NCBI GenBank assembly: GCA_018806915.1
Contig: JAGKQI010000100.1
Coordinates: 682,001-746,000 of the forward strand
DNA length: 64,000 nucleotides
From: Phytophthora colocasiae
Taxonomy: Eukaryota; Oomycota; Peronosporomycetes; Peronosporales; Peronosporaceae
Reading direction: 5' to 3'
Positions within the stretch are counted from its first letter, which is position 1. Each line of letters opens with the position of its first letter. A program made the position numbers and the translations under genes. Positions 1 to 11,802 of the stretch are shown piece by piece. Below the pieces are notes generated by a model. The model worked only from the letters and a program-made list of their open reading frames with translations, was not told the DNA's origin and did not search any database.

Positions 1-222
1 CTTCTCAAACACCACCGCAGTCTGCGTCTTGGGGATGTCGTACTTGGTCTGCGACTTGACCGAGAACGAGCGCGACTGACAACGCGGGCACGTGCAACCC
101 ATGGGGTGCTGCACGCAGTTCCCGCAGCGGCACTGCATGTTGTGCGCACTAGCGAGCGACTTGCCGGAAGCTTGAGCCACGCGACGAGCGGGCTGGTTGA
201 AGCGGGACACGATGCGAAGCAT
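1..222 (-). CDS. Zinc alcohol dehydrogenase, N-terminal part (runs off the window)
   Basis: The first 74 codons of a gene whose 3' part lies left of the window. The ATG is the complement of 220-222. The product starts with a basic, hydroxylated leader resembling a mitochondrial presequence, followed by a cysteine-rich segment (CRCGNC, then GCTCPRCQ) and the start of the dehydrogenase domain (IPKTQTAVVFEK). It closely matches the N-terminus of the dehydrogenase at 4538-6435, including the cysteine motif, so the two are tandem paralogues in the same orientation separated by the TMTC gene. Function (NAD-dependent alcohol oxidation/aldehyde reduction) is inferred from that paralogue; the catalytic part is not visible here. 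Confidence 0.85.
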   Translation of the reverse strand, partial: MLRIVSRFNQPARRVAQASGKSLASAHNMQCRCGNCVQHPMGCTCPRCQSRSFSVKSQTKYDIPKTQTAVVFEK

Positions 223-2360
223 TACGAAAAGTGGGTGGAGAAGAGCTTGAAGTGGTTACTGGGGTGAGCAGCAGCCAGGAAATTGGGGAATGAGTTAAGA
301 CAAGTGCGTGGCAGCTTGAGCAGAAGGACAACCGAAGGAGACCACGTTGAACAAGGCGTTCCGGGGATCGGCTGGCTTCAAGCGTTGCAGGCAGTATCTT
401 GCCATTGACTTCAACGTCGGGCTTGCGTGTCGGCGGTCGTCTCAAGGCTGTCGTTGATGGCAAAACTTAACTTCAATGCTACCCTGCGGTCAATTGAGCC
501 GGGAGTAGGTTCAACCACATTCGCCGATTAGGACTGTCAATTAATCCCGGTTACATTGCAACCGGTGCGAAAGCTTGTTTAACGCCATCCGCTTTGAAAC
601 GCTGCCATCACTCGAAATGCAAGACAGCGATTGAAGGCATTGGCGAACGTCCAAAGCGTTTGGAGTAAAAGAGAGCGCTTCAATGATAGGCATTTGGTTT
701 GAGCCATTGCGGCTGTTCGCGTCTTGCAAATGAAACGCAAGCGGAACTTGGCATTTGTATGCTGCGTGTTTTTGCATTTTCGCGCGATTAACGCAACTTT
801 ATCGCTCTTGGCGCAACCTTGTAGCAACTTTGGAATTGGTTAGGTGAAAGAAACGCACACGATGAAATCCATGCAGCCTCGTTACGTTTTGGGAAGACTC
901 CCTGTGGTATGATATCCTATCAACGCTATATGCAAGCATGTTTATATGTTTTACCTTTTAATAATAAAGCATGATAATTATAATTTATCTGCTCACGAAG
1001 ATATCACGCAGTACAGTTGCAAGCCATACAACTTTAACGTACGGTATGAGCACACTGCAGACAGACTGCAGTCGTCAATGGATCTCAGTGGCTGATGCTT
1101 TGAGTATTGCTATAAGCTTCAGGGCTATCCGATGCAGGAGAATCAGTTCTGCCAGCAAACTCGAGATACCCCTGTGATCCAGCTCAAATCACTGTGCTCT
1201 CGCTGTGCTCTCTCTGAGAGTATCTGTGGTTGTTTTCCCTCGTATTGGCGCTTTTGTCGCGCTCGTGCGTTGCGCTGCTGCCAACAATGCCGGGTGGATT
1301 CTCAGCGCACAGCTCTGAGCCGGATCGGGGTCGAATCGATGATTTCAAATCCTACGAGATGAAGCGCCGGTTCCTCGTGCCTTCTGGGTCGAAAATGATA
1401 CACTTGACAATGTGAAGTGAAGGTGTCACTTGGTTGGTCGCGACACAGGCGTTATTTTCCAGCACCGAATGAAGTTCGAACTAGCCAATATGACCAGGCA
1501 GTCTTGGGTGAAGTGGCTCGAGTTGCTTGCACACCTAACTGGACATGCAGCGCCAATCCCATCACGCCCACCGTGGGCCAAAGCTTGACCGCTTGCTTGT
1601 TCAGGGCAGGTCTACGACACGCAGGCGCGCACTTCGCGAAGTGGCCAGGCGATCCACCGTTTTTTTGCTGGTTTTGGCGCTGGAGCGCTGCAACAGCAGA
1701 TAAGTAATCGGACAGCATGTGCGCGTGCTTGGAGCGTGCTTGCTGCGTTTCACTCGCATAAGCCCTCCTCTACTTGGCAATTGACTGCCAAGGAATGAGT
1801 GCTGGTCATTTGAGATACACTGCTAAACGCAATGGTGGCACAGCATAAAACCAAGTCCGTCTATCAAGGTTCTCGCCATGGCACGAGCAGCAACGTTGTC
1901 GGTGCCTTCGCACTTACTGTTTGGCAAGCATTGGGCTGGCATCGAGTGTTATTAATAATAAGCAGGTGGCCAGTGAGTCAGCAAAGTCTCCACTCGAACT
2001 CAGGCACAGCAATGGTACGCATGATACTGTAGCAAGAAGGCTAGGCCCCACCGTACAGTAAGTCTTGCATTGTAGTTGCAGACACATGCAGACCTTGAAC
2101 TTGAAGCTTAAGCAACTGCAGGCTCTGCTAACGCACGTGCGAAGGAGGATAGCTCAAGTCTTTGCTCGCCATCCCACTGCGTAATGCATGGATACTGTAT
2201 AAAATATCCTCACAACGTTATCCTCATGTTGTTCTTGTCTGCCTTCTCAATTTTGGTCTCTAAGTTTTTGCACTCCACCCTAGACCTATCAAATCAATTT
2301 CCCGTTCAATCAAATCGCTGCGATCTTCCACCCTTTCGAGATCTTTGTGCCAGTGCCAAA
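223..2360. other. Intergenic region, no supported gene
   Basis: About 2.1 kb between the dehydrogenase start (leftward) and the TMTC start (rightward), so it should contain two divergent promoters. Short open frames on both strands lack recognisable domains. A stretch upstream of the first dehydrogenase weakly resembles the region upstream of the second (attgg-gaatga), as expected from tandem duplication. Confidence 0.5.
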
Positions 2361-4440
2361 ATGCGGCTCGTATTGTCCACTCGGGAGGTGATTTTCTGCT
2401 TCTGCGCCATCGCAACCTCACTTTACATCTCACCGTTCTTCATTGAAAAAGTAAATGACAATGCCTCGAATGACTGGGAGTTTCTACTCATTTGGGATGA
2501 CAAGGAGAACTTCCTCGAAAACGAAGTCATCTCGAACGGATTAAACTGGACAAGTCTCTACATCATGTTCACAATGACCAAAATCAACGTATACGAGCCG
2601 TTCGGGTGGATGCTCAAGACCATCCAAGTGCAATTCGTCGGACTTGACTCGTGGTGGGTCCGGGTTGTCTCGGCCGCACTGCATTTCACGGCTGCAATTG
2701 TGTTGGCACGAGCATCAGCAGTGCTGCTTGATGTGATCGCACTGCTTTCAGATTTCAAGGCAGGAGTTGAAATTGACAGCAAGACGAAGAAACAGAGAGA
2801 GGAAGCGAATTGGAGCGGCTGTTGTATCAGTGCAGTGGTATTCGCTCTTCATCCGATTCACGTTGAGGTCATTGGATGGCCGTCAGCACAACCATACACG
2901 TTGTGCGCACTATTCAGTAACCTTGCGTTGTTCGTCTACGTGCGATCTGTATACCGATCATTGAGTGGAGTGTCGACAAAAAAGAATATGAAGGTTTCGC
3001 TAATGTCGCTCGTTTTCGACGGACATGGACGAAGTGATCTCCTGTGCTGTGGTAAGTTTTGAGGTAAAATAGCGTTTCTTGGATTGCATCTAACAGTCGA
3101 GCGCTGATACAGGGCTTTACGGCTGCGCATTGTTATCGAAGAGCGCGTGTATTCTCAGCCCATCGGGTTTTGTTTTCGTCGACATGCTGGTAATTACTAC
3201 TTTGCAGCCGCTTTTACCAAGACCCAGTGTACGCCAGTGCTGGTCGTACATCGCTGGCAAATTGCCAATAGCAGCTACGATGCTTATATTTTTGGTGGTA
3301 ATGCTCACTTCGAATCGCAATGGAATGCAAGCGGACACCGACGTGGTATCACTGAGCCTTGCTGAACGAATTTTAAAAGCGATCACGATGCCGGCTTGGG
3401 TTTTGCGTCGGATTCTCTGGCCGACAAAGCTGCGACCACACTATCAACTTCATTCAGGAGAGCTGAGCTTACGTACCCCTGAATATCTGCTGTCTCTATC
3501 GGCGCTGACGGCTCTAGCTTGGTTCACGGTCTGGATGTTCAGATATCACAATGCGCCACAACATTTGCTGGCCCTAGCCTATTTTGCCATCGTGGTTTTA
3601 CCTGTATCAGGTCTCATCCAACATGGGATGGTTTCCGCTGGATGCGATCGATACGCATATTTTTGCAGTATTGTTATTGTGCCGTACGTTGGGTCCGTTC
3701 TGGCTCAACGATGCTTCTACAGTGATGAAGATGACATCAAGATGATCGAGGACGAAAGACCAATTCAACCAAAGCATCATCAACCGATCCAAGACAATCC
3801 AGGAGCTGTGTGTGCTGTTCTTCTGTTAATTGGGACGCTACTGTCGATTTCGACGAGTTTGATGGGTATTTGGCGGAATGAAGACGCTCTTCTAGAGTAT
3901 TCACTTCGGTACAAAGGTTTTACTTTTCCTACGTTCAGCATATCTTAGCTTACGTTATGTTGCTTGCACGTCGTTAGGATGGACCCAACAGACTGGAGAA
4001 TTCTGGACCAACGTGCATCATTTTTCATTAATTCAGGACGTCATTCAAGATCTGATGAAGCGTGCAGGGAGTTGATGATTCTTTCGCACTATTTTACTCC
4101 AGTGGGAACGCTCAAGGCCGACCTCCATCGTCTCACAATGCGAATACTTTTGAAGAGAATGGAAGGTATTTGTGAGGCCTACCAGGAATTACTGGACGCC
4201 AACCCTGACAACTGTCATCTTCATAATAACGTCGCTGTGTGCCTCATCGACCAAGAAAAGATAATCGATGCCCGTCGAGAGTTTGAGTTAGCTCTGCAAT
4301 CCCCAGGCAATGAAGAACTCTATGCGACGCCACGCAGGAATCTGGAGGCGTTAGACCAATGGATCGCTTTAAAGGAAGAAGCACACGCTCGAGGTGAAGA
4401 AGACACAATTCCACAAGTTCAGTTGCAACTCATGTACTAA
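2361..4440 (+). CDS. TMTC-like membrane protein with C-terminal TPR-type helices
   Basis: Three exons inferred from splice sites and frame: 2361-3051, 3113-3908 and 3978-4440, giving 649 residues; introns of 61 and 69 nt begin GTAAGT and GTACAA and end CAG and TAG. Around residue 160 the motif FALHPIHVE followed by WPSAQPY is the signature of the TMTC/DUF1736 family. Several hydrophobic segments follow (exons 1 and 2), then a soluble helical tail with a TPR-like unit (NPDNCHLHNNVAVCLIDQ). Animal TMTC proteins are ER membrane O-mannosyltransferases acting on cadherins; the acceptor in an oomycete is unknown. An in-frame ATG at 2184 exists, but 2361 places the first membrane helix close to the N-terminus as usual. 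The exon 1/2 join is the least certain. The gene converges on the dehydrogenase ending at 4538. Confidence 0.75.
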
Positions 4441-4537
4441 CGATGAAGCAAAATGGAGAGATCCTTACATTTCCTCATCTCTGCTTTCAACTCAAACAGC
4501 TAAAAATCAATGACCAAAGCGTTAGATGACAAGGACC

Positions 4538-6435
4538 TTACGCACAATCCAGAACAACACGACCAGCAAGTTTTCCCGCCTCCATACGTTCGAACACGCT
4601 CGGTAGGTTGTCAAGCTTCTCAATGAAGTAATTCGTAGCCACGTCGCCACCAGCAGCCACCTTCAAAGCTTCAATTGAGTCCTGGCGGTTGCCCACGTAC
4701 GAGCCGATGATACGGTGCGCGTTCAACACAGAGCCGAACACGTCGGCCGTGACCTTGGGCTGCTATTTATTATCTGTTGTTTTAGCACTGCCCACCTGTT
4801 CAGTACTCCTGATCACTGATCACCTGTTGTTAGTACCGCAAACCTGTTGCGTTTCAACAGGTATTCAGCCCTGCTTTGCTGTTAATATGAATAGCTGTCG
4901 GTGACGAGCGATCACCAGATATTGAAAGTTCCTTCCTAAGACTGGCCTTACTCAACTATGGAGGCGCTTAAGTCATATAGAAGCTCCTGTAAGGTTATAT
5001 CAAGTCCATGTTCCTGATCTATGTTCTACCGACAGCACAAGAATCGAGGAAAATTTCTTAAGGATATGTCCACCACGGTGGATGCTTCAGCATCTTATCT
5101 ACTCAAGAGCGTGAACTGCACGCTGTGAGCAAAACAAAAGCATCTATATTTTCCTTTTTACCCAGTGAGTGCGCGTGTGACCCGACCATGGAGAGTGGCG
5201 AAGCAGTCTCTCCCCAGTCTTCTCATTGCAGTAGTCCTCATGATGCGGGACCGCAATGGATTATCGTTTCAAGGCGGTAACCTATGAAATAGAATGCTAA
5301 TGCATTTGGCAGGATAACAGGTTGGCGGTACTAACAACAGGTGGATAGGGGCCTGGAAGTACTTAACAGGTGGGTAGTGCTAGAACAACAGATATTAATT
5401 ATTTTCCGTGACCTTGGCGTCCTTAGGCAGGCCGACCATCACGACGGCGCCGTGTGGACGCAGGAATGAGAGTGCATCGTTGTACGCCTCGGGGTTGGAC
5501 GCGACCACCACCGTCGCATGTGCACCCCGACCACCCGTGGCAGCAAGGACTTTTTCACGGACGTTTCCGTCCTTAAAGTCGATGAAGTCCTTGATTCCGT
5601 ACGATTCAATGAGCTTGCGCTTGTCAGCTCCAGTGTCAATTGCAATGACACGGTATCCCATGGCACGGGCGTACTGGCACGCGTAGTGTCCGAGACCGCC
5701 ACCAGCACCTGGAATGACGACGGAATCACCACAAGCGCCGTTGATTTCCTTCATTGCCTTGTAAACGGTCACGCCGGCGCAGAGAATCGGAGCTGCAGCA
5801 GCCAAGTTCAGGTCCGTCGGGATTGGAGTAACGTGGTCGGCGAACGACACGCACCACTGCTGGAACGAACCGTCAACGGTGAATCCGTGCTGGTCGACTT
5901 CCGTGCACGTGTGTTCGTGGCCCTTGCGGCAGTCTTCACACCCAAGGCACGAATTGGCGATCCATTTGACGCCGACAGCGTCACCGACCTTGAGGGATGT
6001 ACGGGTGTGGTCTCCGATGGCAGCAACGAAGCCAGCACCTTCATGACCGCCAACGCATGGCAGTTTTGGCTCCAACGGGAAATCTCCTTTCCAGATGTGC
6101 AAGTCCGAGTGGCAGACTCCGCTATATGCGAGGCGGACGAGCACCTCACCAGGCTTCAAGTCCTTCTGCTGCGTCACCGGCCAGTCCTTGCGGACTTGAA
6201 GCGGGCCGTTCGTCTTGTCAAAGATCACCGCCGTCTGCGTCTTGGGGATCTTATACGTGGACTGCGACTTGATCGAGAATGACCGACATTGACAGCGAGG
6301 ACACGTGCAGCCCATTGAGTGCGGGGTGCAATTGCCACAGCGACACTGTGCGTTGTGCGCTCCGACGATCGACTTGGCCGACGTTCGGACTACTTGGCGA
6401 GCAGGTTGGTTAAAGCGGGACACGAGGCGAAGCAT
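4538..6435 (-). CDS. Zinc alcohol dehydrogenase, split by an inserted inverted-repeat element
   Basis: Medium-chain zinc dehydrogenase with a mitochondrial-type leader and a cysteine-rich insert (CRCGNC...GCTCPRCQCR, about residues 31-51). Visible motifs: GVCHSD (catalytic zinc Cys), GGHEGAG, the structural-zinc set CLGCEDCRKGHEHTC, and the nucleotide fold GAGGGLGHYACQYA. The reading frame is open from 6435 and runs into stops just after LPKDAKVT, because a 647-bp element lies at 4759-5405. The missing C-terminus continues on the far side (DVFGSVLNAHRIIGSY, stop at 4538). If 4754-5412 were removed as a GT-AG intron, the exons 6435-5413 and 4753-4538 join in phase and give 412 residues, a normal length. 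The donor (GTCACG) is weak, so the gene may instead be a recent pseudogene. Its paralogue begins at 222. Confidence 0.8.
4759..5405. mobile_element. MITE-like element (probably MULE-related) inserted in alcohol dehydrogenase
   Basis: 647 bp without coding capacity. Its ends are imperfect inverted repeats of roughly 80 bp: the left end from about 4763 (tatctgttgttttagcac) matches the inverted right end (tatctgttgttctagcac), both followed by CCCACCTGTT and CACCTGTTGTTAGTACCGC. ACCTGTT recurs at least three times in each arm. The element is flanked by a perfect 12-bp direct repeat, ccgtgaccttgg, at 4747-4758 and 5406-5417; the true duplication may be 9-12 bp. Long TIRs with a duplication of this size point to Mutator-like elements, but no transposase is present to prove it. 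Confidence 0.85.
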
Positions 6436-6983
6436 TATAAAGCTCGGAAGGTTTAAGAGGGGCTTGGAGATGTCGGAGACACCGGGTGAATTGGAGAATG
6501 AACTGGGAAACTCTGATGGTTCCTGCCATGGAGGACGGTTGACTCAGTTGAAGCCGCTAAACATTAGAGCGCACTTCAACGTGCGTGGAGCTTCAATGTG
6601 CAACTAGCTCACGCCAATGATGTAAGCTCGAGTTTTCTGCAATGCTTGCCGCCTTTGCCAGGTTCGAGTGTCGTAGTTGCGCTTGGTGCTGGGGGTGATG
6701 ATCGACAGCTTCAACGTGCCACATAGTTGGTCGGTAATACCAGTCCGACACATAACTTCAACCACACGCAGGCTTCGCCAACGAGTCCGTTTAACATTTG
6801 ACATCGGCCTTTAACTACGTGGTGATGTGTCGGAGGTACGTAGTGGTCAAGCTCCTTTGCAAATGAAAACACTACTGCTCAAACTTGTGGTTGAACTTTG
6901 TTACACTCTAGACTTATGCTCGCGAGAGGCGATAAAATAGCTACTTGGCCAGCTCTATCAGGAGAAGAGGAACTGCACGGGCC
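6436..6983. other. Intergenic region between dehydrogenase promoter and RNA polymerase 3' end
   Basis: About 550 bp. It should hold the promoter of the leftward dehydrogenase and the 3' untranslated region of the leftward RNA polymerase gene. No further gene or repeat is supported. Confidence 0.5.
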
Positions 6984-9900
6984 TTAGTTGAAGAAGTACG
7001 GACTGTCCAGCACGCTGCGGAGGTCCAAGTCGCCTAGCTGCGGCACGTCGTCGAACTCAATATCGGGGAAACGAAGACGCAGCTCTGCCAGTAGGTCCTC
7101 CAGTAGGGGCTGCTCATAGAGATTCACGAACTCCTCGCGCAGCCGGCGGTTCATAATGTCCACGGAGCACGCGTGCGTCCAATAACTGTCGTGTACGGCC
7201 GCGAAAGATATATTCTCGTCCTCGAGGCAGCGGCGCGCAGTCAGCATCATGTGTGTGGAATCCAGCGAGTGGACAAAGTTGGGCGGGAACGCAGACTTTT
7301 GCCGCCCAATGCTCACCGGACGGCTTTCGCTGTCCACCAAGAGCACGTGCTGCACCTTTGTGCGCACCTGATTCGTAGACTTGCTGCGGTAGGGCTGCAC
7401 CACCGGTAGACCCAAAGGTGTGATCCAAGACATTGGTTGGGCACTTTCACCAGCCTTAGCAGCGCACTTGGCTAGCCATCCCATAATGCTACGCGCAGAG
7501 TTGAACAAGTCACCCATGGATCCCATCGTCAACTCAGCGCAGTAGCAGGAAGCGTGATAGATTTCATCCTCCAGCTTCTCGTCCAGAATGTGGCCCTTTG
7601 TCAGAAAAGTCTCGTGAAGACGAGCCGAAATTTGCTTGCGAGCACCGATGTAGGTCACACCGTAGACACTGGTCATCACCGTCTGCTTCACCACCTTTCG
7701 CGTAATAATACCATTTAGGAACTGCGCGCATTTCTTTCTCTGAGCCTGGACCTGCTGTGCCTCGATCTGCTTTCTCTGGGGCTCTAATTTCTTAGATTCA
7801 ATAAGCAAAGCATCAAGCTCTGCCTTGCGCGATTTCTTTTCCTCCGGGTCGACAATCTTCCGAGCTTCTAGCTGCATCCTGAGAACTTCTTCGACACGGG
7901 GGACAGGTCCAGTTGCGATAAGCATCTCACGAATTTCTTTCACACTAGGAACATCCATTGCAGCATCGTGTTCAACCTTGGCCATCACTTGTGTAGCAAC
8001 ACCCATGTACACATCGCTAGGTCGAGGCGCAGGAACCAAATTAACCTGTTCACCACCGCGACGGTCTCGGCCGAGAGCGGCGTAGTGCTGAAGACCATTG
8101 CAAGAACCGTCCTGGTGAATCGGGATGTTAGACATGTACTTCGTCGGGTCTGGAGATTCAATTGCGCGCTTCAGCTCGAAGCACACACCAAGAGCCAAGA
8201 ACGGGTAGTCGGCACCCTTCCACCAAGCGCAATCGCCTTCGCCAAGCGGGTTACTTGCCGAGGCCACAGCCTTGTCCAGATTCGCATCAGCAAATTCCAC
8301 CCGTTCATCAAACGAGCACTTATCCACACCAAACACGTTAGCCAAATGGATCTTCATCCAGCGTAGGCCGTGCTCGCCCAGAGGCTTGCGGTCACGGAAA
8401 ATCAGTAGACTACGTGATAAATCGGATCCCAGGTGATTCAGATTCGGCGGGATCGGGTACACACGACCGCGGAAATCCATGTTGTAAGGGTAGTAAATCT
8501 CGGGTTCGTCCTTGAACTCCTCAGCCACTTGAAGCTTGTACAGCGTATCACATCGTAGTGAGTGAAATTCCCGGTTTAGTTGCTCGATCTGCGTAAATTA
8601 GCACAAAATAGCGTGTGAGTATCATTCTTGCAAAGCGTGTAGTTTGGTGCATGTATGTGAGTCACGAAGCTCGTCGTAGAGCCTCTTGGATGGCTCATGG
8701 GATCAAAAAAATACCCAGCAGTCTCCAAGCAGCAACCGCTTGCTTTAGCAATCAGTTTGAACCCACATGACGTAGGTAGTCATCATGTGGGCTTGATTCT
8801 GTTGCATTCATACAAAAAATCCAAGTGAAACAAAGCTTACCTTGCGAACATTCTTGTAGTAAAGCGCCGGGTCATCCTTAAACTCCGGGCTGTCCGGATC
8901 CGGGAGTGGAACGTCAGTACGCGTGGGCAGGTCGCCAAAGTTACCACCGTCCTCCCAGATCTGAAGAACCACTTCCAGCACCTCCTTGTTAATCACCCAA
9001 GGCACTTCCGACATGAGGTTCAGTGCCTTCAAAATGCCGTCCATATCTCCACGGTGCACACAGTCCATTTGCCAAGCTGAATCGCGTTGACGCATAATCT
9101 TCGTGTGCAGCTTCAGGTATCCTCCGTTAGTGACTCCTTCCCATGGACGAGGAGGCACAAGCATCGGCAGGTATCGTGCAGTCCATGGCAGCACATTGTT
9201 GTTCGGGTTCGTTGCCAATACGGCATCGGCCATCTTCTGGTGGATCTGGATCACACCCGCCCGGCGGTTGCGCTCGAACACATAGTTGTGAATGAAGGCC
9301 GGCTCAGGAGCGGGTAGGCCTTTAGCCGCGCAAAGTTCGGGTGTGGACACCTCACCAAGCTGATTCGGCACATAGCATGTGCGTTGAATGCAATCGATGA
9401 CCGCAGCGCCGACCTTTAGCTGGAGCCGCTTATCCCAACCACCAACAGTGTCGATGTAGTGCATCATACGTGCCTTGAGGTTCTCCAGCTTAATGTCCTT
9501 GGACGACATGATGAAGAACTTGGAATCGTCACCCTTGTTTCGCTTGGCTGATGCCTCCTTCTTTACAATAATTTCCTCTTGAACTGCCTTGCCCATAGCC
9601 AGAGCCAATTTGATAAACTTGGGCCCCTTAGGCTCCGTAAGACACATGTTCAACATGATGTTCATACCAATCGCAGCCAGCGCCTTGTCCTCCAGTAACA
9701 AAAGTGCAGGGCCGTAAATGTTGCTGTCTGTGCTGTGATTTCCCTTCTTGATGTTCTCCTGCTCCGCCTTGATGTACATTTCAGTCTGAGGCATCCATTT
9801 CCGAATGAGATCCTTAGCAGCATTGGTCTCCGTCGAACGTCCCAGCTCCCTCACTTTCTCATGCGAAGATGAGTATTTATCCATAGCCATCTCGTACACA

Positions 9901-10421
9901 GAGCATTCTAGACGGAGCTGACGCGCATAGCGTCGACGCAGCTCCTGGACTTCATGGGGCGTTGTGCATTTGGCCAGCTGTGCTTCAGGGATCTCGAACT
10001 TCTCCAGCCATTTGTCCACATCTTCATCGGACATGTACGTGCGCGAGCTGTGTGCTAACTCGGCAGGATTGATCAGTTCTTCTTCGGTCTTGCCAATGAG
10101 CTCTTCCAGGCCCATTGTCAACGGCGCGAGCTCGTACGGCTTCTCCAGTGACGACCGAGGGATCAGGTTTTGGGCACGAAGAGCCCAGTCAGCCTCAGCT
10201 AGACGGCGAGGGGCCACATTCTCCAATGAAGGTTCAAAGTCTCCAGAGAGCTCCGAATCCGCGGCAGCTTCGGACACGGCTGCTTCGGGGGCTAGAGAGC
10301 TCTTCGAGCGCGCCAGGATACTCATCGCTCCACGATGCACGTTACAGTGGTACTCCAGGCCGCTGGAAGCGCGCTTCAGTGCCGTGCGGGCCACACGCGC
10401 TGATGTTAAGGAAGTCTGCAT
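6984..10421 (-). CDS. Mitochondrial DNA-directed RNA polymerase (single-subunit, T7-like)
   Basis: Two exons, 10421-8841 and 8588-6984, with a 252-nt intron (GTAAGC...CGCAG) joined in phase after VRK; 1061 residues, a usual length for the RPO41/POLRMT family. The N-terminus is basic and Ser/Thr/Ala rich, as in a mitochondrial presequence, followed by the long family-specific N-terminal domain. The polymerase core is clear: DFRGRVYPIPPNLNHLG, the first catalytic aspartate in HQDGSCNGLQHYAALGRD (about residue 685), the nucleotide-binding O helix KVVKQTVMTSVYGVT (about 820), and the second aspartate in AVHDSYWTHA (about 990). It transcribes mitochondrial DNA and probably primes replication. It shares a 391-bp divergent promoter with the next gene. 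Confidence 0.95.
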
Positions 10422-10812
10422 GGCGAGCTGTGATCAGGGTTTTCTCAGGCGCTAGAGCGCGATGGAAGCTGATTCTTGGACAGGATGATGCACCGAGAAG
10501 AGACGCAGATGGAGATGCCACTAGGACACGGAGAGGATACGCACAGGACGCTGCACAGAGCGACACTTTCTATCCGTTGGCTGTTCCGAGTGTGAGGACA
10601 GCAGCAGCTTTTGTGGACGAAGCGATGACTGGGCCAGAGCCGTAGACTAAATTCACAAAAATAGGAAAAACTCCATACAATTTCTCTATTAGATGAAAAG
10701 GTTTTATTTATAAATTTATGAAAAAGAATTGGCCAATCAGAACAGTAGGAGTTTGAACCAATCATTAACCAGGGTCTCTTTTGCCTAACGTTACAATCCG
10801 GTTATTGCGAAG
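10422..10812. promoter_or_regulatory. Divergent promoter region between RNA polymerase and phosducin-like gene
   Basis: The two start codons face away from each other across 391 bp, so both promoters lie here. The right half is AT rich; the stretch ctccatacaatttctc near 10670 resembles the downstream part of the oomycete core promoter (CAATTTCT-like). Assignment of that motif is inference. Confidence 0.4.
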
Positions 10813-11802
10813 ATGGCTACGCATGCAAAGGATGGAAGCGCTTCATGCACTCACGACGGACACGTACACGACCACGAGGAAGACCACGACGAACTGGATC
10901 TGGCGTTCGACCCGACGTTGGCTTCCTGCTGCGAGCGCGATGAGCACGAGTACAAGAAGGCGATGAAGCTCAAAGCTGTGTTAACTGCTCACGATCCCAC
11001 GTCCGGCGCCGTGCGGATGCGTCAGCAGTTGTTCCAGCCCCCGGCGGCCTCGACGCAGCCCTCGATAATCTCACAACCTCAAGTTTCACAGCAGAATCAT
11101 GTGCAAGTGCGTGATTCAGACTCAGACTCGGATTTTGACGATAGCGATGACGAGTTCGGCATGGAAGCTATGCTGGCTGCGCGTCGTAAGCAGTTCGAGG
11201 AACAGCTCCAGAGAACGGCGCAAAATGCCGCTGATGGATACGGTGTGGTGCTGGATTCACCGCTGTCACAGCTTGTACAGGAACTCCAGAGCGAACCGGA
11301 GGTGCCGAAAGTGGTGCTCGTGGTGGACAGCAACGCAGCTGAGTCGCCAGGCTTCTTGCGCGCAATGCGCAGCGAGATGTCTGCAGTTGCACAGCGATTT
11401 CTCGGTACAAAGTTTCATGTGGTGATGGGGACGCACGACGATGCAGTGTTGCGACAATTGAGAGTAACTTCGGTGCCATCGTTGGCGGCGTTCCGCCGTG
11501 GCGAGCGTGTGGATTCCATTGCGCTGGACCCAAAGGCATTGGTCACAGAACTCGGGGTGATCTGGGAAGCGCGTTTCCTGCCCTGGTTAACCAAGTGCAG
11601 CGTGCTGACCAGTGAACGTCAAGCTTCTCAGACCAGTCCGAGCAAGACTCACAAGAAGAAGGATGTAGATGAAGATGAGCTGGACCGCGAGGGCTTTGAC
11701 TGCGGTGTGGAGGGGTGCCGTCTGCGCTTCGGTTACGAGCATGAACACGTCGGGACTTCACAGCAGACGAAGGACGAAATCGCATCATGGCGTCGACTTT
11801 AA
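10813..11802 (+). CDS. Phosducin-like / thioredoxin-fold protein
   Basis: Intronless, 329 residues. A His/Asp-rich N-terminus (HDGHVHDHEEDHDE) and CC pair are followed by a Ser/Asp run, a helical segment (AMLAARRKQFEEQLQR), and about residues 160-260 a thioredoxin-like region (VPKVVLVVDSNA..., then LRVTSVPSLAAFRRGERV) without a CXXC active site, as in phosducin-like proteins. The tail has a Cys pair (FDCGVEGCRLRFGYEHEH) that may bind metal. Phosducin-like proteins help chaperonin-mediated folding of G-beta and tubulin; assigning that role here is inference. It could equally be a lineage-specific thioredoxin-fold protein. Confidence 0.6.
   Translation: MATHAKDGSASCTHDGHVHDHEEDHDELDLAFDPTLASCCERDEHEYKKAMKLKAVLTAHDPTSGAVRMRQQLFQPPAASTQPSIISQPQVSQQNHVQVRDSDSDSDFDDSDDEFGMEAMLAARRKQFEEQLQRTAQNAADGYGVVLDSPLSQLVQELQSEPEVPKVVLVVDSNAAESPGFLRAMRSEMSAVAQRFLGTKFHVVMGTHDDAVLRQLRVTSVPSLAAFRRGERVDSIALDPKALVTELGVIWEARFLPWLTKCSVLTSERQASQTSPSKTHKKKDVDEDELDREGFDCGVEGCRLRFGYEHEHVGTSQQTKDEIASWRRL

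Noticed and set aside
3917..3977. Intron of the TMTC gene starting at 3917
   Set aside because: It breaks the reading frame; the donor at 3909 keeps it.
5518..6282. A 254-codon open frame on the plus strand across the dehydrogenase
   Set aside because: It lies exactly opposite the dehydrogenase coding frame, has no family motifs, and reflects codon bias of the real gene.
6604..6804. Short minus-strand ORF between dehydrogenase and RNA polymerase
   Set aside because: No motif and no continuity with neighbours; consistent with chance.
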